From contig NZ_CP163520.1 in NCBI RefSeq assembly GCF_041080675.1, forward strand, positions 1,240,001 to 1,304,000: DNA of 64,000 nt, given 5' to 3'. Below the pieces are notes generated by a model that saw only the letters and a list, made by a program, of their open reading frames with translations, had not been told where the DNA came from and ran no database searches. Positions 21,102 through 28,558 of this stretch are shown here, one piece after another; the stretch's first letter is position 1; each line of letters begins with the position of its first letter. The translations under genes and the position numbers were made by a program. Origin of the DNA: Streptomyces sp. cg36. Lineage in GTDB: Bacteria; Actinomycetota; Actinomycetes; Streptomycetales; Streptomycetaceae.

Positions 21102-21851
21102 TCAGTGGCGAGCGCCGCGGCGCATCAGACGGTCGCGCAGGGTACGGGCGTGGCGACGGCTGACGGGGAGCTCGGCCGCGCCGACGCGGACGCTCATCGC
21201 GCCCGCCTCCAGGCGCAGTTCGTCGATCCTGGCCAGCGCCACCAAGTGGCTGCGGTGTATGCGCACGAACCCGTGCTCGCGCCAGCGGTCCTCCAGGGTG
21301 GAGAGCGGGACGCGCACCAGATGGCTGCCGTCGGCGGTGTGCAGCCGCGCGTAGTCGCCCTGCGCTTCGGCGTACGCGATGTCGGCCACGGCGAGGAACC
21401 GGGTGACTCCACCGAGTTCCACCGGGATGTGGTCGGCCGCCGCCCCGGCGCCCGTGCGCTCCCCCGCCAGCTCCGCCACCCTACGCACCGCCTCGGCCAG
21501 CCGTTCCCGGCGGACCGGCTTGAGGACGTAGTCCACCGCCTTGAGGTCGAAGGCCCGTACGGCGAAGCCCTCGTGGGCGGTGACGAAGACGATCAGCGGC
21601 GGCCGGGCGAACCCGGCGAGCAGCCGCGCGATGTCCAGACCGGTGAGCCCCGCCATGTGGATGTCGAGGAAGACCACGTCGACGCCCTGCCCACCGTCCG
21701 CCCCGGCCTCGACCGCACCCCCGATCAGCCGCAGCGCCTCGGTGGCCCCGGTGGCCCCCTCGGCACTGCGGATCCGCGGGTCGCGACGCAGGAGGTACAG
21801 CAGCTCCTCGAGTGCGGGGGCTTCGTCGTCCACGGCCAGTACGCGCAGCAT
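21102..21851 (-). CDS. LytTR-type response regulator
   Basis: 249 aa. Receiver domain at the N-terminus (LRVLAVDDEAPALEEL; phospho-acceptor Asp in VVFLDIHM; VTAHEGFAVRAFDLKAVDYVLKP), then a LytTR DNA-binding domain (IAYAEAQGDYARLHT, FVRIHRSHLVALARID). AlgR/AgrA/LytR-like. No sensor kinase gene lies beside it. ATG 21851 begins the receiver fold; an in-frame GTG at 21878 would add nine residues. A 61-codon open frame without a normal start ends 11 bp upstream. Confidence 0.92.
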   Translation of the reverse strand: MLRVLAVDDEAPALEELLYLLRRDPRIRSAEGATGATEALRLIGGAVEAGADGGQGVDVVFLDIHMAGLTGLDIARLLAGFARPPLIVFVTAHEGFAVRAFDLKAVDYVLKPVRRERLAEAVRRVAELAGERTGAGAAADHIPVELGGVTRFLAVADIAYAEAQGDYARLHTADGSHLVRVPLSTLEDRWREHGFVRIHRSHLVALARIDELRLEAGAMSVRVGAAELPVSRRHARTLRDRLMRRGARH

Positions 21852-21862
21852 GCGGTGGGATT

Positions 21863-22048
21863 CTAGTGACCCGCCCACTCCCTGGGACCCATCAGGTGTC
21901 CGAAGTTGTGCCTACCGGTTCTGGACCTGACGGCTCCGTTCTTCTTCGGTGTCTTTTCGCTCAGCAGCTCCTCGGTCTCCGGCTTTTCCAGATGGACGGC
22001 CAGATCGTCGGCGTCCGCGAACTCGAAGGCTGAGTGAGTCCGGCGTCC
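21863..22048 (-). other. Intergenic region with protein-like open frame lacking a start codon
   Basis: The 307-bp gap between the LytTR gene and the anti-sigma gene. On the minus strand 61 codons are open from just after a TGA to a TAG 11 bp before the LytTR start. Their composition is protein-like (EFADADDLAVHLEKPETEEL, then basic KTPKKNG and RSRTGRHN), but there is no ATG, GTG or TTG near its beginning. A neighbouring frame has GTG (VRTPDSLS), so a frameshift or sequencing error is possible. Uncertain. Confidence 0.3.
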
Positions 22049-22158
22049 TCACGGCCCTTGCGACCCTTGCGGAGACGCTGCCAACCGGCGTGCATCGCCC
22101 CCCGCGGCTTCGGGGGCGGGTGGTGAGTGATTGGGGCGTCGTCTGCGTACCTGACGGC

Positions 22159-22806
22159 ATGAGGCCGCTGGAACTCCACCGTGACGTCGGGGCGTATGCG
22201 CTCGGCGTGCTCGGCGCCGTCGACACCTTCCGCTTCGAGGAGCATCTGGCGGGCTGCGCGCACTGCGCGCGCCTGCTGGACGAGCTCGGGAGCGTGGAGG
22301 CGCTGCTCGCCGCGTATCTGCGCTGGACGCCCGCCGGGGTGGACCCGGTCGCCGCCCCCTCGCCCGGTCTGCTCCCCTCGGTGCTCGGCGTGGTGGGCGC
22401 ACGGCGCCGGGCGCAGCGCGGGCGGCGGGTGGCCCTGCTGACGGCGGTGGCGGCGCTGGTGGCGGGCGCGCCGTTCGCGGCGCTGGCGCTGGAGCCGGGG
22501 GCCGCCTCGCCGCACTGGGCGGCGTCCACCACGGCGCCCGGCGTGACGGCCACCCTGGCGGCGGCGCCCGCGGCCTTCGGCACCGACATCGGCCTCGACG
22601 TGGACGGGGTGCGCGGACCGGCGGTGTGCACGCTGGTCGCGGTGGGCCGCGGCGGCGAGGAGAACACGGTGGCGACCTGGGCGGTACGGGACGGGGCGCC
22701 GGTGCGGATGCGGGGCGCGTCCGCGCTGGCCCCCGCCGACATCGCGCGCTTCGAGGTGCGCACCCGGGGCGGGGACCGGCTCGCGACCCTCACCAGAGCG
22801 GGATGA
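22159..22806 (+). CDS. Zinc-type transmembrane anti-sigma factor
   Basis: 215 aa. N-terminal ZAS domain with HLAGCAHCARLLDEL (H-x3-C-x2-C), a linker, one membrane helix (VALLTAVAALVAGAPFAALAL, preceded by RRRAQRGRR), and an extracytoplasmic domain of about 100 aa. It would hold an ECF sigma factor at the membrane and release it on an external signal. No sigma gene is adjacent on the same strand; the nearest is at 19769-20353. Confidence 0.85.
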   Translation: MRPLELHRDVGAYALGVLGAVDTFRFEEHLAGCAHCARLLDELGSVEALLAAYLRWTPAGVDPVAAPSPGLLPSVLGVVGARRRAQRGRRVALLTAVAALVAGAPFAALALEPGAASPHWAASTTAPGVTATLAAAPAAFGTDIGLDVDGVRGPAVCTLVAVGRGGEENTVATWAVRDGAPVRMRGASALAPADIARFEVRTRGGDRLATLTRAG

Positions 22807-22821
22807 CCGGGGCCCCGCGCG

Positions 22822-23682
22822 CTACTTGAGGAACTTGGACGTCCGCCGGTCGGCGAGGATCTTGCCGCCGGTCTGGCAGGTGGCGCAGTACTGGAGCGAG
22901 GAGTCCGCGAAGGACACCTCGCGGACCACGTCCCCGCAGACGGGGCAGGGCTCGCCGGTGCGGCCGTGCACCCGCATCCCGCTCTTCTTCTCCGCCTTGA
23001 GGCTGCCCGCCGCGAGCCCGCGCGAGCGCTCCACCGCGTCGGCGAGGGTGGTGCGCACCGCCTCGTACAGCGTGGTGACCTCCTCGTCGGTGAGCTGTCC
23101 GACGGGCTTGAACGGGGACATGCGGGCGACGTGCAGGATCTCGTCGCTGTAGGCGTTGCCGATCCCGGCGATGAGCGACTGGTCGCGCAGGGCGCCCTTG
23201 ATCTGGCGCCGCTCCCCCGACAGCAGCGCGGCCAGCCGGTCGCGGCCGAAGTCGTCGCCCAGCGGATCGGGGCCGAGCCGGGCGACGCCGGGCACCAGCG
23301 CCGGGTCGTGGACGAGATGGGCGGCCAGGCCCTTGCGGGTGCCGGCCTCGGTCAGGTCGAACCCGGCCCCGCCCGAGAGCGCGACCCGCAGGGCCAGCGG
23401 CCCCCTGCCGGGGCGCGGCGGCGCGGCGGGCAGCGTGTCGTACCAGCGCAGCCACCCGGCCCGGGCCAGATGGACGACCAGGTGCAGCCCGTCGGCGTCG
23501 AGGTCGAGGAACTTGCCGTACCGTCCGACGGCGGTGACCGTGCGGCCCGCGAGGGCGTCGAGCGGCGGGTCGTACGTCTTCAGCACGCTGATCGCGACCG
23601 GCAGGGCACGCTCGACGCGCCGCCCGACGGCGTGTGCGGTGAGGAAGTCGCGGAGCGCTTCCACTTCGGGCAATTCCGGCAT
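22822..23682 (-). CDS. Formamidopyrimidine-DNA glycosylase family protein (Fpg/Nei)
   Basis: 286 aa. Base-excision DNA repair. MPELPEVEAL gives the N-terminal catalytic Pro2 and Glu3. The helix-2-turn-helix region contains QSLIAGIGNAYSDEILH. The C-terminal zinc finger is CPVC...YCATC. ATG 23682 is required so that Pro is residue 2; the frame is open 16 codons further upstream. Whether it prefers oxidised purines or pyrimidines cannot be told. It converges with the anti-sigma gene, 15 bp apart. Confidence 0.93.
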   Translation of the reverse strand: MPELPEVEALRDFLTAHAVGRRVERALPVAISVLKTYDPPLDALAGRTVTAVGRYGKFLDLDADGLHLVVHLARAGWLRWYDTLPAAPPRPGRGPLALRVALSGGAGFDLTEAGTRKGLAAHLVHDPALVPGVARLGPDPLGDDFGRDRLAALLSGERRQIKGALRDQSLIAGIGNAYSDEILHVARMSPFKPVGQLTDEEVTTLYEAVRTTLADAVERSRGLAAGSLKAEKKSGMRVHGRTGEPCPVCGDVVREVSFADSSLQYCATCQTGGKILADRRTSKFLK

Positions 23683-23692
23683 AACGCCCAGA

Positions 23693-25768
23693 TTAGCCGG
23701 AGGTGCCGGGCGGGGCCGACGGCGTGGCACCGCGCTCCGGCACCACGAACTCGCACCACACGCACTTGCCGCCGCCCCGCGACTCCACTCCCCACACGTC
23801 CGCCAGCCGGTCCACCAGCATCAGACCGCGCCCCGACACCCCGGACTCGCCCGCCTCCCGGCGCCGGGGCAGCGCGCTGGAGCGGTCCTCCACCTCGACC
23901 CGCATCCGCCGCTCCGGACCGGCCAGCACCCGTACGGTCACCAGGGCCCCGCCGTCGGTGTGCATCAGCGCGTTGGTGATGAGCTCGTCGGCCGCCAGCT
24001 CGATCTCGTCCGCGCGCTCCCGGGCGCCCCAGGCCCGTACCGCCGCCCGGATCATGTGGCGCGAGGAGCGCAGCGCCTCCGGGTCGTTCTGCGCCACGTG
24101 CTGCTGGAGCCGGCCGCCGCTGCGCGGGGCCTCCAGGGCGCGCCGCCGCAGGAGCAGCAGCGCCACGTCGTCGTCCCCGGCCCGGTCGTCGACCACGTCG
24201 CAGAGCCGGTCGGCGAGCTCCTGGAGGTCGGCGGGGCCGGAGCGGACCACCGAGGCCAGCAGCTGCATCCCGTCGTCGAGGTCGGCGCCGGGCAGCTCCA
24301 CCAGTCCGTCGGTGTAGAACAGCAGGGTCTGGCCGGGGTCCAGCTCAAGGGTGGAGACCGGGTATTCGAGCCGGCCGAACTCGGCCGAGAGGCCCAGCGG
24401 AAGACCGCCCTCCACCGGGATCCTGCGGCAGCTGCCGTCGGCGTACCGCAGCAGCGGGTCCATGTGTCCGGCCCGCACGATCTGGACGACGCCGGTGGAG
24501 AGGTCGGCCTCGGCGTAGGTGCAGGTCGCGAAGCGGTCCGTGTCCAGTTCGTGCAGGAACACCGAGGCGCGCGCCATCACGGTGGCCGGGGTGTGCCCCT
24601 CGGCGGCGTAGGCGCGCAGCACGATCCGCAGCTGGCCCATCACGGCGGCGGCGTGCGTGTCATGGCCCTGGACGTCGCCGATGACCGCGCCGACCCGGCC
24701 GCCGGGCAGCGGGATGACGTCGTACCAGTCGCCGCCGATGTCCCGGCCGAGGCGGGCCGAGCGGTAGCGGACGGCGATCTGGGCGCCGGGCACCTCGGGG
24801 ATGCGGCGCGGCAGCATGGCCTGCTGGAGCCCCTCGGCCAGGTCGTGCTCCTGCTCGTACAGGACCGCGCGCTGGATGCTCTGCGCGATGGAACTGCCCA
24901 GCGCCAGCAGGAGGTTGCGCTCGTCGGCGGTGAAACCCGTCTTGTCGCTGTAGAGCAGACCGAGCGCGCCGATCGGGCGGGCCTGGGCGATCAGCGGCAG
25001 ATACGCGGCGGCGGTGATCCCGAGGCCGCTGATGTGCGGCCACAGCCGGGGGTAGGACCGGGCGAAGTCGTCCGGGGTCTGGATGAAGCGGGGCGCGAGG
25101 GTGCGCACCACCTCGCTCATCGGGTACTGCTCGTCGACCCTGGTCCAGCGCGTGCCCGGCACGAAGCTGCCCTCGGGGCCCTCGGCGACCAGATGGATCC
25201 GGCCCGCCTCCAGCAGGCCCATCACCAGGCTGGTGGCGCCCAGGTGCTCCAGGCCGCGCGAGCCCTTCAGCACGTCGATGACGTCCTGCACGGTACGGGC
25301 GTGGGCCAGCGCGGCCGTGGTGCGGTCCACCACACTGGTGCGGCGCCGGTGGTCCGCGTCGTCGACCGCCGGTCGGGCGGCGGACTCGGCGAGCTCCTGG
25401 GCCGCCTCGCGGACGACGCCGATGATGCGGTGCGGACGCCCGGTCGGATCGCGCCGCACACAGCCCTGGGTGTGCGCCCAGCGGGTGGTGCCGTCGCGCA
25501 TCCGCACCCGGAAGTAGACGCCGTAGTGGACGCTGCCGCTCTTGAGCGCCTGCGAGACCAGCGCGTCGAGCCGGGCGCCCTCGGCCGGGGGCACCCGGCT
25601 GCCCAGCGTCTCCGGGCGGCCGTCGTACTCGTCCGGCTCCATGTCGAAGACGGCGAGCGCCGACGGGTCCATGTGCAGCTGCCCGGTGCCGAGGTCCCAG
25701 TCGAAGGTGCCCATCCGGTTGAGGGCGAGGCTCAGACCGGGGGGTGCGGGCCACTCGTCCATCGTCAT
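23693..25768 (-). CDS. PAS-GAF-SpoIIE phosphatase-HATPase regulator
   Basis: 691 aa. Domains: PAS (about 10-125), GAF (about 150-310), SpoIIE/PP2C phosphatase (about 330-545; DIGGDWYDVIPLPGGRVG and VQGHDTHAAAVMGQL), and an RsbW-like HATPase (about 555-680; ELAADELITNALMHTDGG and GVSGRGLMLVDRLADVWG). This combines a phosphatase and an anti-sigma-type kinase domain in one chain, a common Streptomyces partner-switching regulator probably controlling an alternative sigma factor through an anti-anti-sigma protein. Stop codon is TAA. Confidence 0.92.
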   Translation of the reverse strand: MTMDEWPAPPGLSLALNRMGTFDWDLGTGQLHMDPSALAVFDMEPDEYDGRPETLGSRVPPAEGARLDALVSQALKSGSVHYGVYFRVRMRDGTTRWAHTQGCVRRDPTGRPHRIIGVVREAAQELAESAARPAVDDADHRRRTSVVDRTTAALAHARTVQDVIDVLKGSRGLEHLGATSLVMGLLEAGRIHLVAEGPEGSFVPGTRWTRVDEQYPMSEVVRTLAPRFIQTPDDFARSYPRLWPHISGLGITAAAYLPLIAQARPIGALGLLYSDKTGFTADERNLLLALGSSIAQSIQRAVLYEQEHDLAEGLQQAMLPRRIPEVPGAQIAVRYRSARLGRDIGGDWYDVIPLPGGRVGAVIGDVQGHDTHAAAVMGQLRIVLRAYAAEGHTPATVMARASVFLHELDTDRFATCTYAEADLSTGVVQIVRAGHMDPLLRYADGSCRRIPVEGGLPLGLSAEFGRLEYPVSTLELDPGQTLLFYTDGLVELPGADLDDGMQLLASVVRSGPADLQELADRLCDVVDDRAGDDDVALLLLRRRALEAPRSGGRLQQHVAQNDPEALRSSRHMIRAAVRAWGARERADEIELAADELITNALMHTDGGALVTVRVLAGPERRMRVEVEDRSSALPRRREAGESGVSGRGLMLVDRLADVWGVESRGGGKCVWCEFVVPERGATPSAPPGTSG

Positions 25769-25799
25769 TCCGATCTCTGGGCGGATCGGGAGCGTCCGG

Positions 25800-27035
25800 T
25801 CAGGTCAGCCTGGCGTCCAGCGGGAACTCGGTGTCGAAGTCCGAGGTCCCGGTGGGCATGTCGGTCGTGTTGCCGCCGCCTCCGGTCGGCTCCGGCGGGA
25901 AGACCGGCGGCGGCTCGGAGGGCAGCGTCGGCAGCTCGGTCGAGGGCTGCGGCACGATCTGCTGCGACGGCTGGGACGGGCTCGGCGGCGCGGGCGGCGA
26001 ACTCTTCGCCCGGGGAGCGACGGTGACCGTCGCGGTCGGGCAGCCGGACGGCGCGGGCGACGTGCTCGGCGCGGTGCCACCGGGCTGGAGCGGCGAGGGC
26101 GAACCGGTGACGGTCACCGTCGGGGCCGGGCTCGGGCAGTTGACGCTCGGCGAGGTGCTCGACGTCGACGGCGTGGACTCGCTCGGCGAGACGGCCGGGC
26201 TGGACTGGTCCGGGCTCACCGGCGCGCTCGGCGAGTCGGTCACCACGGGCGCCGTCGGGTCGATCTGGATGTCGGGCCGCTCGCGGTCGTGCATGCCGTG
26301 GTCACCGGTGGGCCGCTCGATCCAGGTGTTGTTGATGACGTTCACGATGATCAGGCTGTTGACGATGTTGGTGGTGCGGTTGATGACCACGGTCCGCTGC
26401 GGCTGGTAGCCGGGCCAGGACTGGCCGCGCGAGGCGGCTCCCCGGGTGGCGACGGGCGGGGTCAGCGGATTGCCGCAGGCACAGCGCACGCGCGGGCTGC
26501 CGTGGTCGTCGACCATCACGGCGGTGCCCGCCTGGAGCACCGACTGGAAGGCGGTGGCCCGGCCGTCCTTGTAGCCGTGGTTGGTGACCCGGGTGTCGGC
26601 GCGCAGCACCACCGGGGTGAGGCCGCGCAGGAAGGAGGGCAGGTCGTCCGGGTTGATCCCGGCGGTCTCGGAGAACGCCCGCGCCTTCGCCCCGTCGGCG
26701 CGCAGGAACCGGATCTGCTGCTCCACGTCGCAGCTGGAGACCGACTGGGTGCCGCCGTAGAGACCGGGGGTGGAGCCGGACACGGCCCGGATGGCCTGCA
26801 CGGTCGCCGTGGGGCTGCTGGGGGTGTTGGGCGGCGGCTGGGAGGGCGTCAGCGGCCGGGCCGACTTGGCCGTCGACTCCGTGAAGGGGTCGGGGCCGGA
26901 CGCGGCGACCGGCTGCAGGAACAGCTCCTTCTCGCCGGAGGCGCTGTTGCCGCTGTCGCCGCCGCAGGCGGTGACGAAGACTCCGATGGACATGACGGCT
27001 GCCGCCAGGGTGAACCGGCGCGTGGTCGGGCGCAC
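25800..27035 (-). CDS. DUF6777-type lipoprotein with Ser/Thr/Pro-rich tail
   Basis: 411 aa from GTG 27035. Lipobox in IGVFVTACGG. A folded N-terminal domain (about 40-240) contains VSSCDVEQQIRFLRADGAKA, FLRGLTPVVLRADTRV and RVRCACGNPLTPP; I associate this with the DUF6777 family. The C-terminal 170 residues are Ser/Thr/Pro-rich (repeated PSPS, TVTV, STSP), likely a flexible, possibly glycosylated stalk. Surface protein of unknown role. Confidence 0.85.
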   Translation of the reverse strand: MRPTTRRFTLAAAVMSIGVFVTACGGDSGNSASGEKELFLQPVAASGPDPFTESTAKSARPLTPSQPPPNTPSSPTATVQAIRAVSGSTPGLYGGTQSVSSCDVEQQIRFLRADGAKARAFSETAGINPDDLPSFLRGLTPVVLRADTRVTNHGYKDGRATAFQSVLQAGTAVMVDDHGSPRVRCACGNPLTPPVATRGAASRGQSWPGYQPQRTVVINRTTNIVNSLIIVNVINNTWIERPTGDHGMHDRERPDIQIDPTAPVVTDSPSAPVSPDQSSPAVSPSESTPSTSSTSPSVNCPSPAPTVTVTGSPSPLQPGGTAPSTSPAPSGCPTATVTVAPRAKSSPPAPPSPSQPSQQIVPQPSTELPTLPSEPPPVFPPEPTGGGGNTTDMPTGTSDFDTEFPLDARLT

Positions 27036-27161
27036 GTGAATCTCCCACCTTTTCGCCCCGAGATATCCCTTATTGTCTGCCGGATGCCGACCGGTCCCGC
27101 AAGCGGACGACCGGCATACGTGTGGGCTTCGGCGGGACCTCGCGCCGCACCGGAACGAGTG

Positions 27162-27187
27162 GTGCCCCCTGCCGGAACAGGGGGCAC
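27162..27187. terminator. Hairpin terminator downstream of the small ORF
   Basis: Perfect 10-bp stem GTGCCCCCTG/CAGGGGGCAC with a 6-base loop, 27 bp past the stop of the 57-aa ORF on the minus strand. Its presence supports that ORF being a separate transcription unit. Confidence 0.7.
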
Positions 27188-27213
27188 AGGGGCACAGCTC
27201 GCGCGGGATCGGA

Positions 27214-27387
27214 TCAGTCGATGCCAGGCAGGATGTGCGGCTCGGCGAGGTCGTCCTCGTAACCGGCCAGCCGGATGGGGGCCGAACGGGCCCAGACCTC
27301 GAGGTTGCGGAGCTTCTCCGGCCGGCCCGGCCGGTCGCCGCCGCGTTCCGGTGTCCGCTGTTCGCGTTCTGTCATCTCTGGTGTCAC
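27214..27387 (-). CDS. 57-aa small protein, leader/core-like
   Basis: GTG 27387 has an excellent ribosome-binding site (GAGGAG, 6-bp spacing), and a hairpin terminator follows the stop. The first half is charged and Arg/Glu/Pro-rich (TEREQRTPERGGDRPG); the second half is less charged (EVWARSAPIRLAGYEDDLAE followed by PHILPGID). No Cys. The split composition resembles a peptide precursor, but no modifying enzyme, protease or transporter is adjacent. I do not recognise the family. Confidence 0.6.
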   Translation of the reverse strand: MTPEMTEREQRTPERGGDRPGRPEKLRNLEVWARSAPIRLAGYEDDLAEPHILPGID

Positions 27388-27731
27388 CGCGCACTCCTCT
27401 GTGTCGCGTAACCCTGGTCGCGCCGGCGGCTCCGGTCTCTTCCCGGTCGCCGGCCGTCCAATGGGGCAGGGGGCAGGGGCAATTCGGACGCGGTGGCGCC
27501 GACACTCTGTCGGAAGCACGGCCCAGTTTGCGGGCCGGTTCCGGAACGGGCATCGAGGACCGGTCGATCCTTTGATGGCTTCCGTCAGGGTCAGAGTAAC
27601 CAAATGAGCGGGGCCCCGCTCGATGGGGCCACTTCCTTTGCGTCAACTTTCCTTCGCCGTGCGTTCAACACGGTGTTCATCCGGCCATGATCTGCTGTTC
27701 GGCGTCGGCCGCCACCCCAGGAGGAGTTCAC
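27388..27731. other. Divergent intergenic region, 344 bp
   Basis: Between the small ORF and the HD-domain gene. It contains a perfect 16-bp palindrome GAGCGGGGCCCCGCTC (27606-27621) and a GTTCAACACGGTGTTCA near-dyad around 27665. These are plausible operator sites. No coding frame is convincing. Confidence 0.45.
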
Positions 27732-28301
27732 GTGGATCTGCCGAGTCGGCCCCGGTCCGTCACGGAACTGATGGACCTGCTGTACGCCTGCCGGGACGCC
27801 TGGGACACACCGGACCGCAGCGGCGATCCGGTCGATCTGCACGATCACGCGCTGCAGACCGCCCATCTGCTGCGCCGCGCCCATCCGAGTGACAAGGAAC
27901 TCCAGGTCGCGGGGCTCGTCCACGATCTGGGGCATCTGCTCCGTCCGGGTGATGACGCCGGGCACGCGGCGCACGCAGCCGACGCGGTGCGCCCACTGCT
28001 GGGGGCGCGGGTGGCCCGGCTGGTGGAACTGCACGTTCCGGCCAAGCGCTACCTCGCGGCCGTCGAGCCCGACCGGACGCTCTCGCCCCAGAGCGAACTG
28101 ACCCTGCGGGCCCAGGGCGGACTGATGACCCCCGAGGAGGCCGACGCCTTCGCGCTCGACCCGGAGGCGGAGGCGGCCCTCACCCTGCGCCAGGCCGACG
28201 ACGCCGGAAAGGTCGTGGGGCTCGACGTGGGGGTACTGGAGGACTGGCGGCCGGTCCTGGAACTGGTGGCGGGGCGGCACGGGGGTGCCGGGGTCGGCTG
28301 A
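27732..28301 (+). CDS. PhnZ-like HD-domain oxygenase
   Basis: 189 aa from GTG 27732 (AGGAG 5 bp upstream). HD motifs DHALQTAHLL and GLVHDLGHLL, and the family block HVPAKRYLAAVEPDRTLSPQ with LRAQGGLMTPEEA, match the phosphonate-associated HD group (PhnZ-like, mixed-valent di-iron oxygenases related to inositol oxygenase). PhnZ cleaves 2-amino-1-hydroxyethylphosphonate to glycine and phosphate. No PhnY or transporter lies nearby, so the substrate here is open. The stop codon is part of the first unit of a heptamer array. Confidence 0.85.
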   Translation: MDLPSRPRSVTELMDLLYACRDAWDTPDRSGDPVDLHDHALQTAHLLRRAHPSDKELQVAGLVHDLGHLLRPGDDAGHAAHAADAVRPLLGARVARLVELHVPAKRYLAAVEPDRTLSPQSELTLRAQGGLMTPEEADAFALDPEAEAALTLRQADDAGKVVGLDVGVLEDWRPVLELVAGRHGGAGVG

Positions 28302-28407
28302 CGGCTGACTGCTGACGGCTGACGGCTGACGGCTGACGGCTGACGGCTGACGGCTGACGATTAACGACTGACAGCTGACAGCTGACAGCTGACAGCTGAC
28401 AGCTGAC
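28296..28407 (+). repeat. Heptamer array, 16 x 7 bp (RGCTGAC)
   Basis: Sixteen contiguous 7-bp units: GGCTGAC (8), TGCTGAC (1), GATTAAC (1), GACTGAC (1), AGCTGAC (5). The TGA in the first unit is the stop codon of the HD-domain gene, and the array runs downstream from it. The same heptamer family occurs in opposite orientation at 36535-36653. Confidence 0.95.
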
Positions 28408-28479
28408 GCACAACGTCTGACCACCGACGCACAAACGCCCGACGACCGCCCCACACCACCCCACACCGCCCCACGGCTA

Positions 28480-28525
28480 CGCGAAAGTGGCCGGACTCCC
28501 CCGAAGGAGCCCGGCCACTTTCGCG
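28480..28525. terminator. Bidirectional hairpin terminator
   Basis: 15-bp perfect stem (CGCGAAAGTGGCCGG) with an inner CTCC/GGAG pair in the loop, between the convergent HD and SDR genes. Confidence 0.85.
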
Positions 28526-28558
28526 TGCGCGTTCACCCGCCGCGGGCGCCGCGGGCGA

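Noticed and set aside
21863..22048. GHLM in the open frame before the LytTR gene, resembling the end of bombesin-like peptides
   Set aside because: Four residues are expected by chance, and the frame has no start codon.
27214..27387. Lasso-peptide interpretation of GYEDDLAE in the 57-aa ORF
   Set aside because: The position before the supposed core lacks the usual Thr, and no lasso B or C protein genes are near.
28296..28407. CRISPR-like interpretation of the heptamer arrays
   Set aside because: Units are 7 bp, contiguous and without spacers, and there are no cas genes.
28480..28525. Hairpin after the heptamer array as a mobile-element inverted terminal repeat
   Set aside because: It is a single compact stem-loop between convergent genes, best explained as a terminator.
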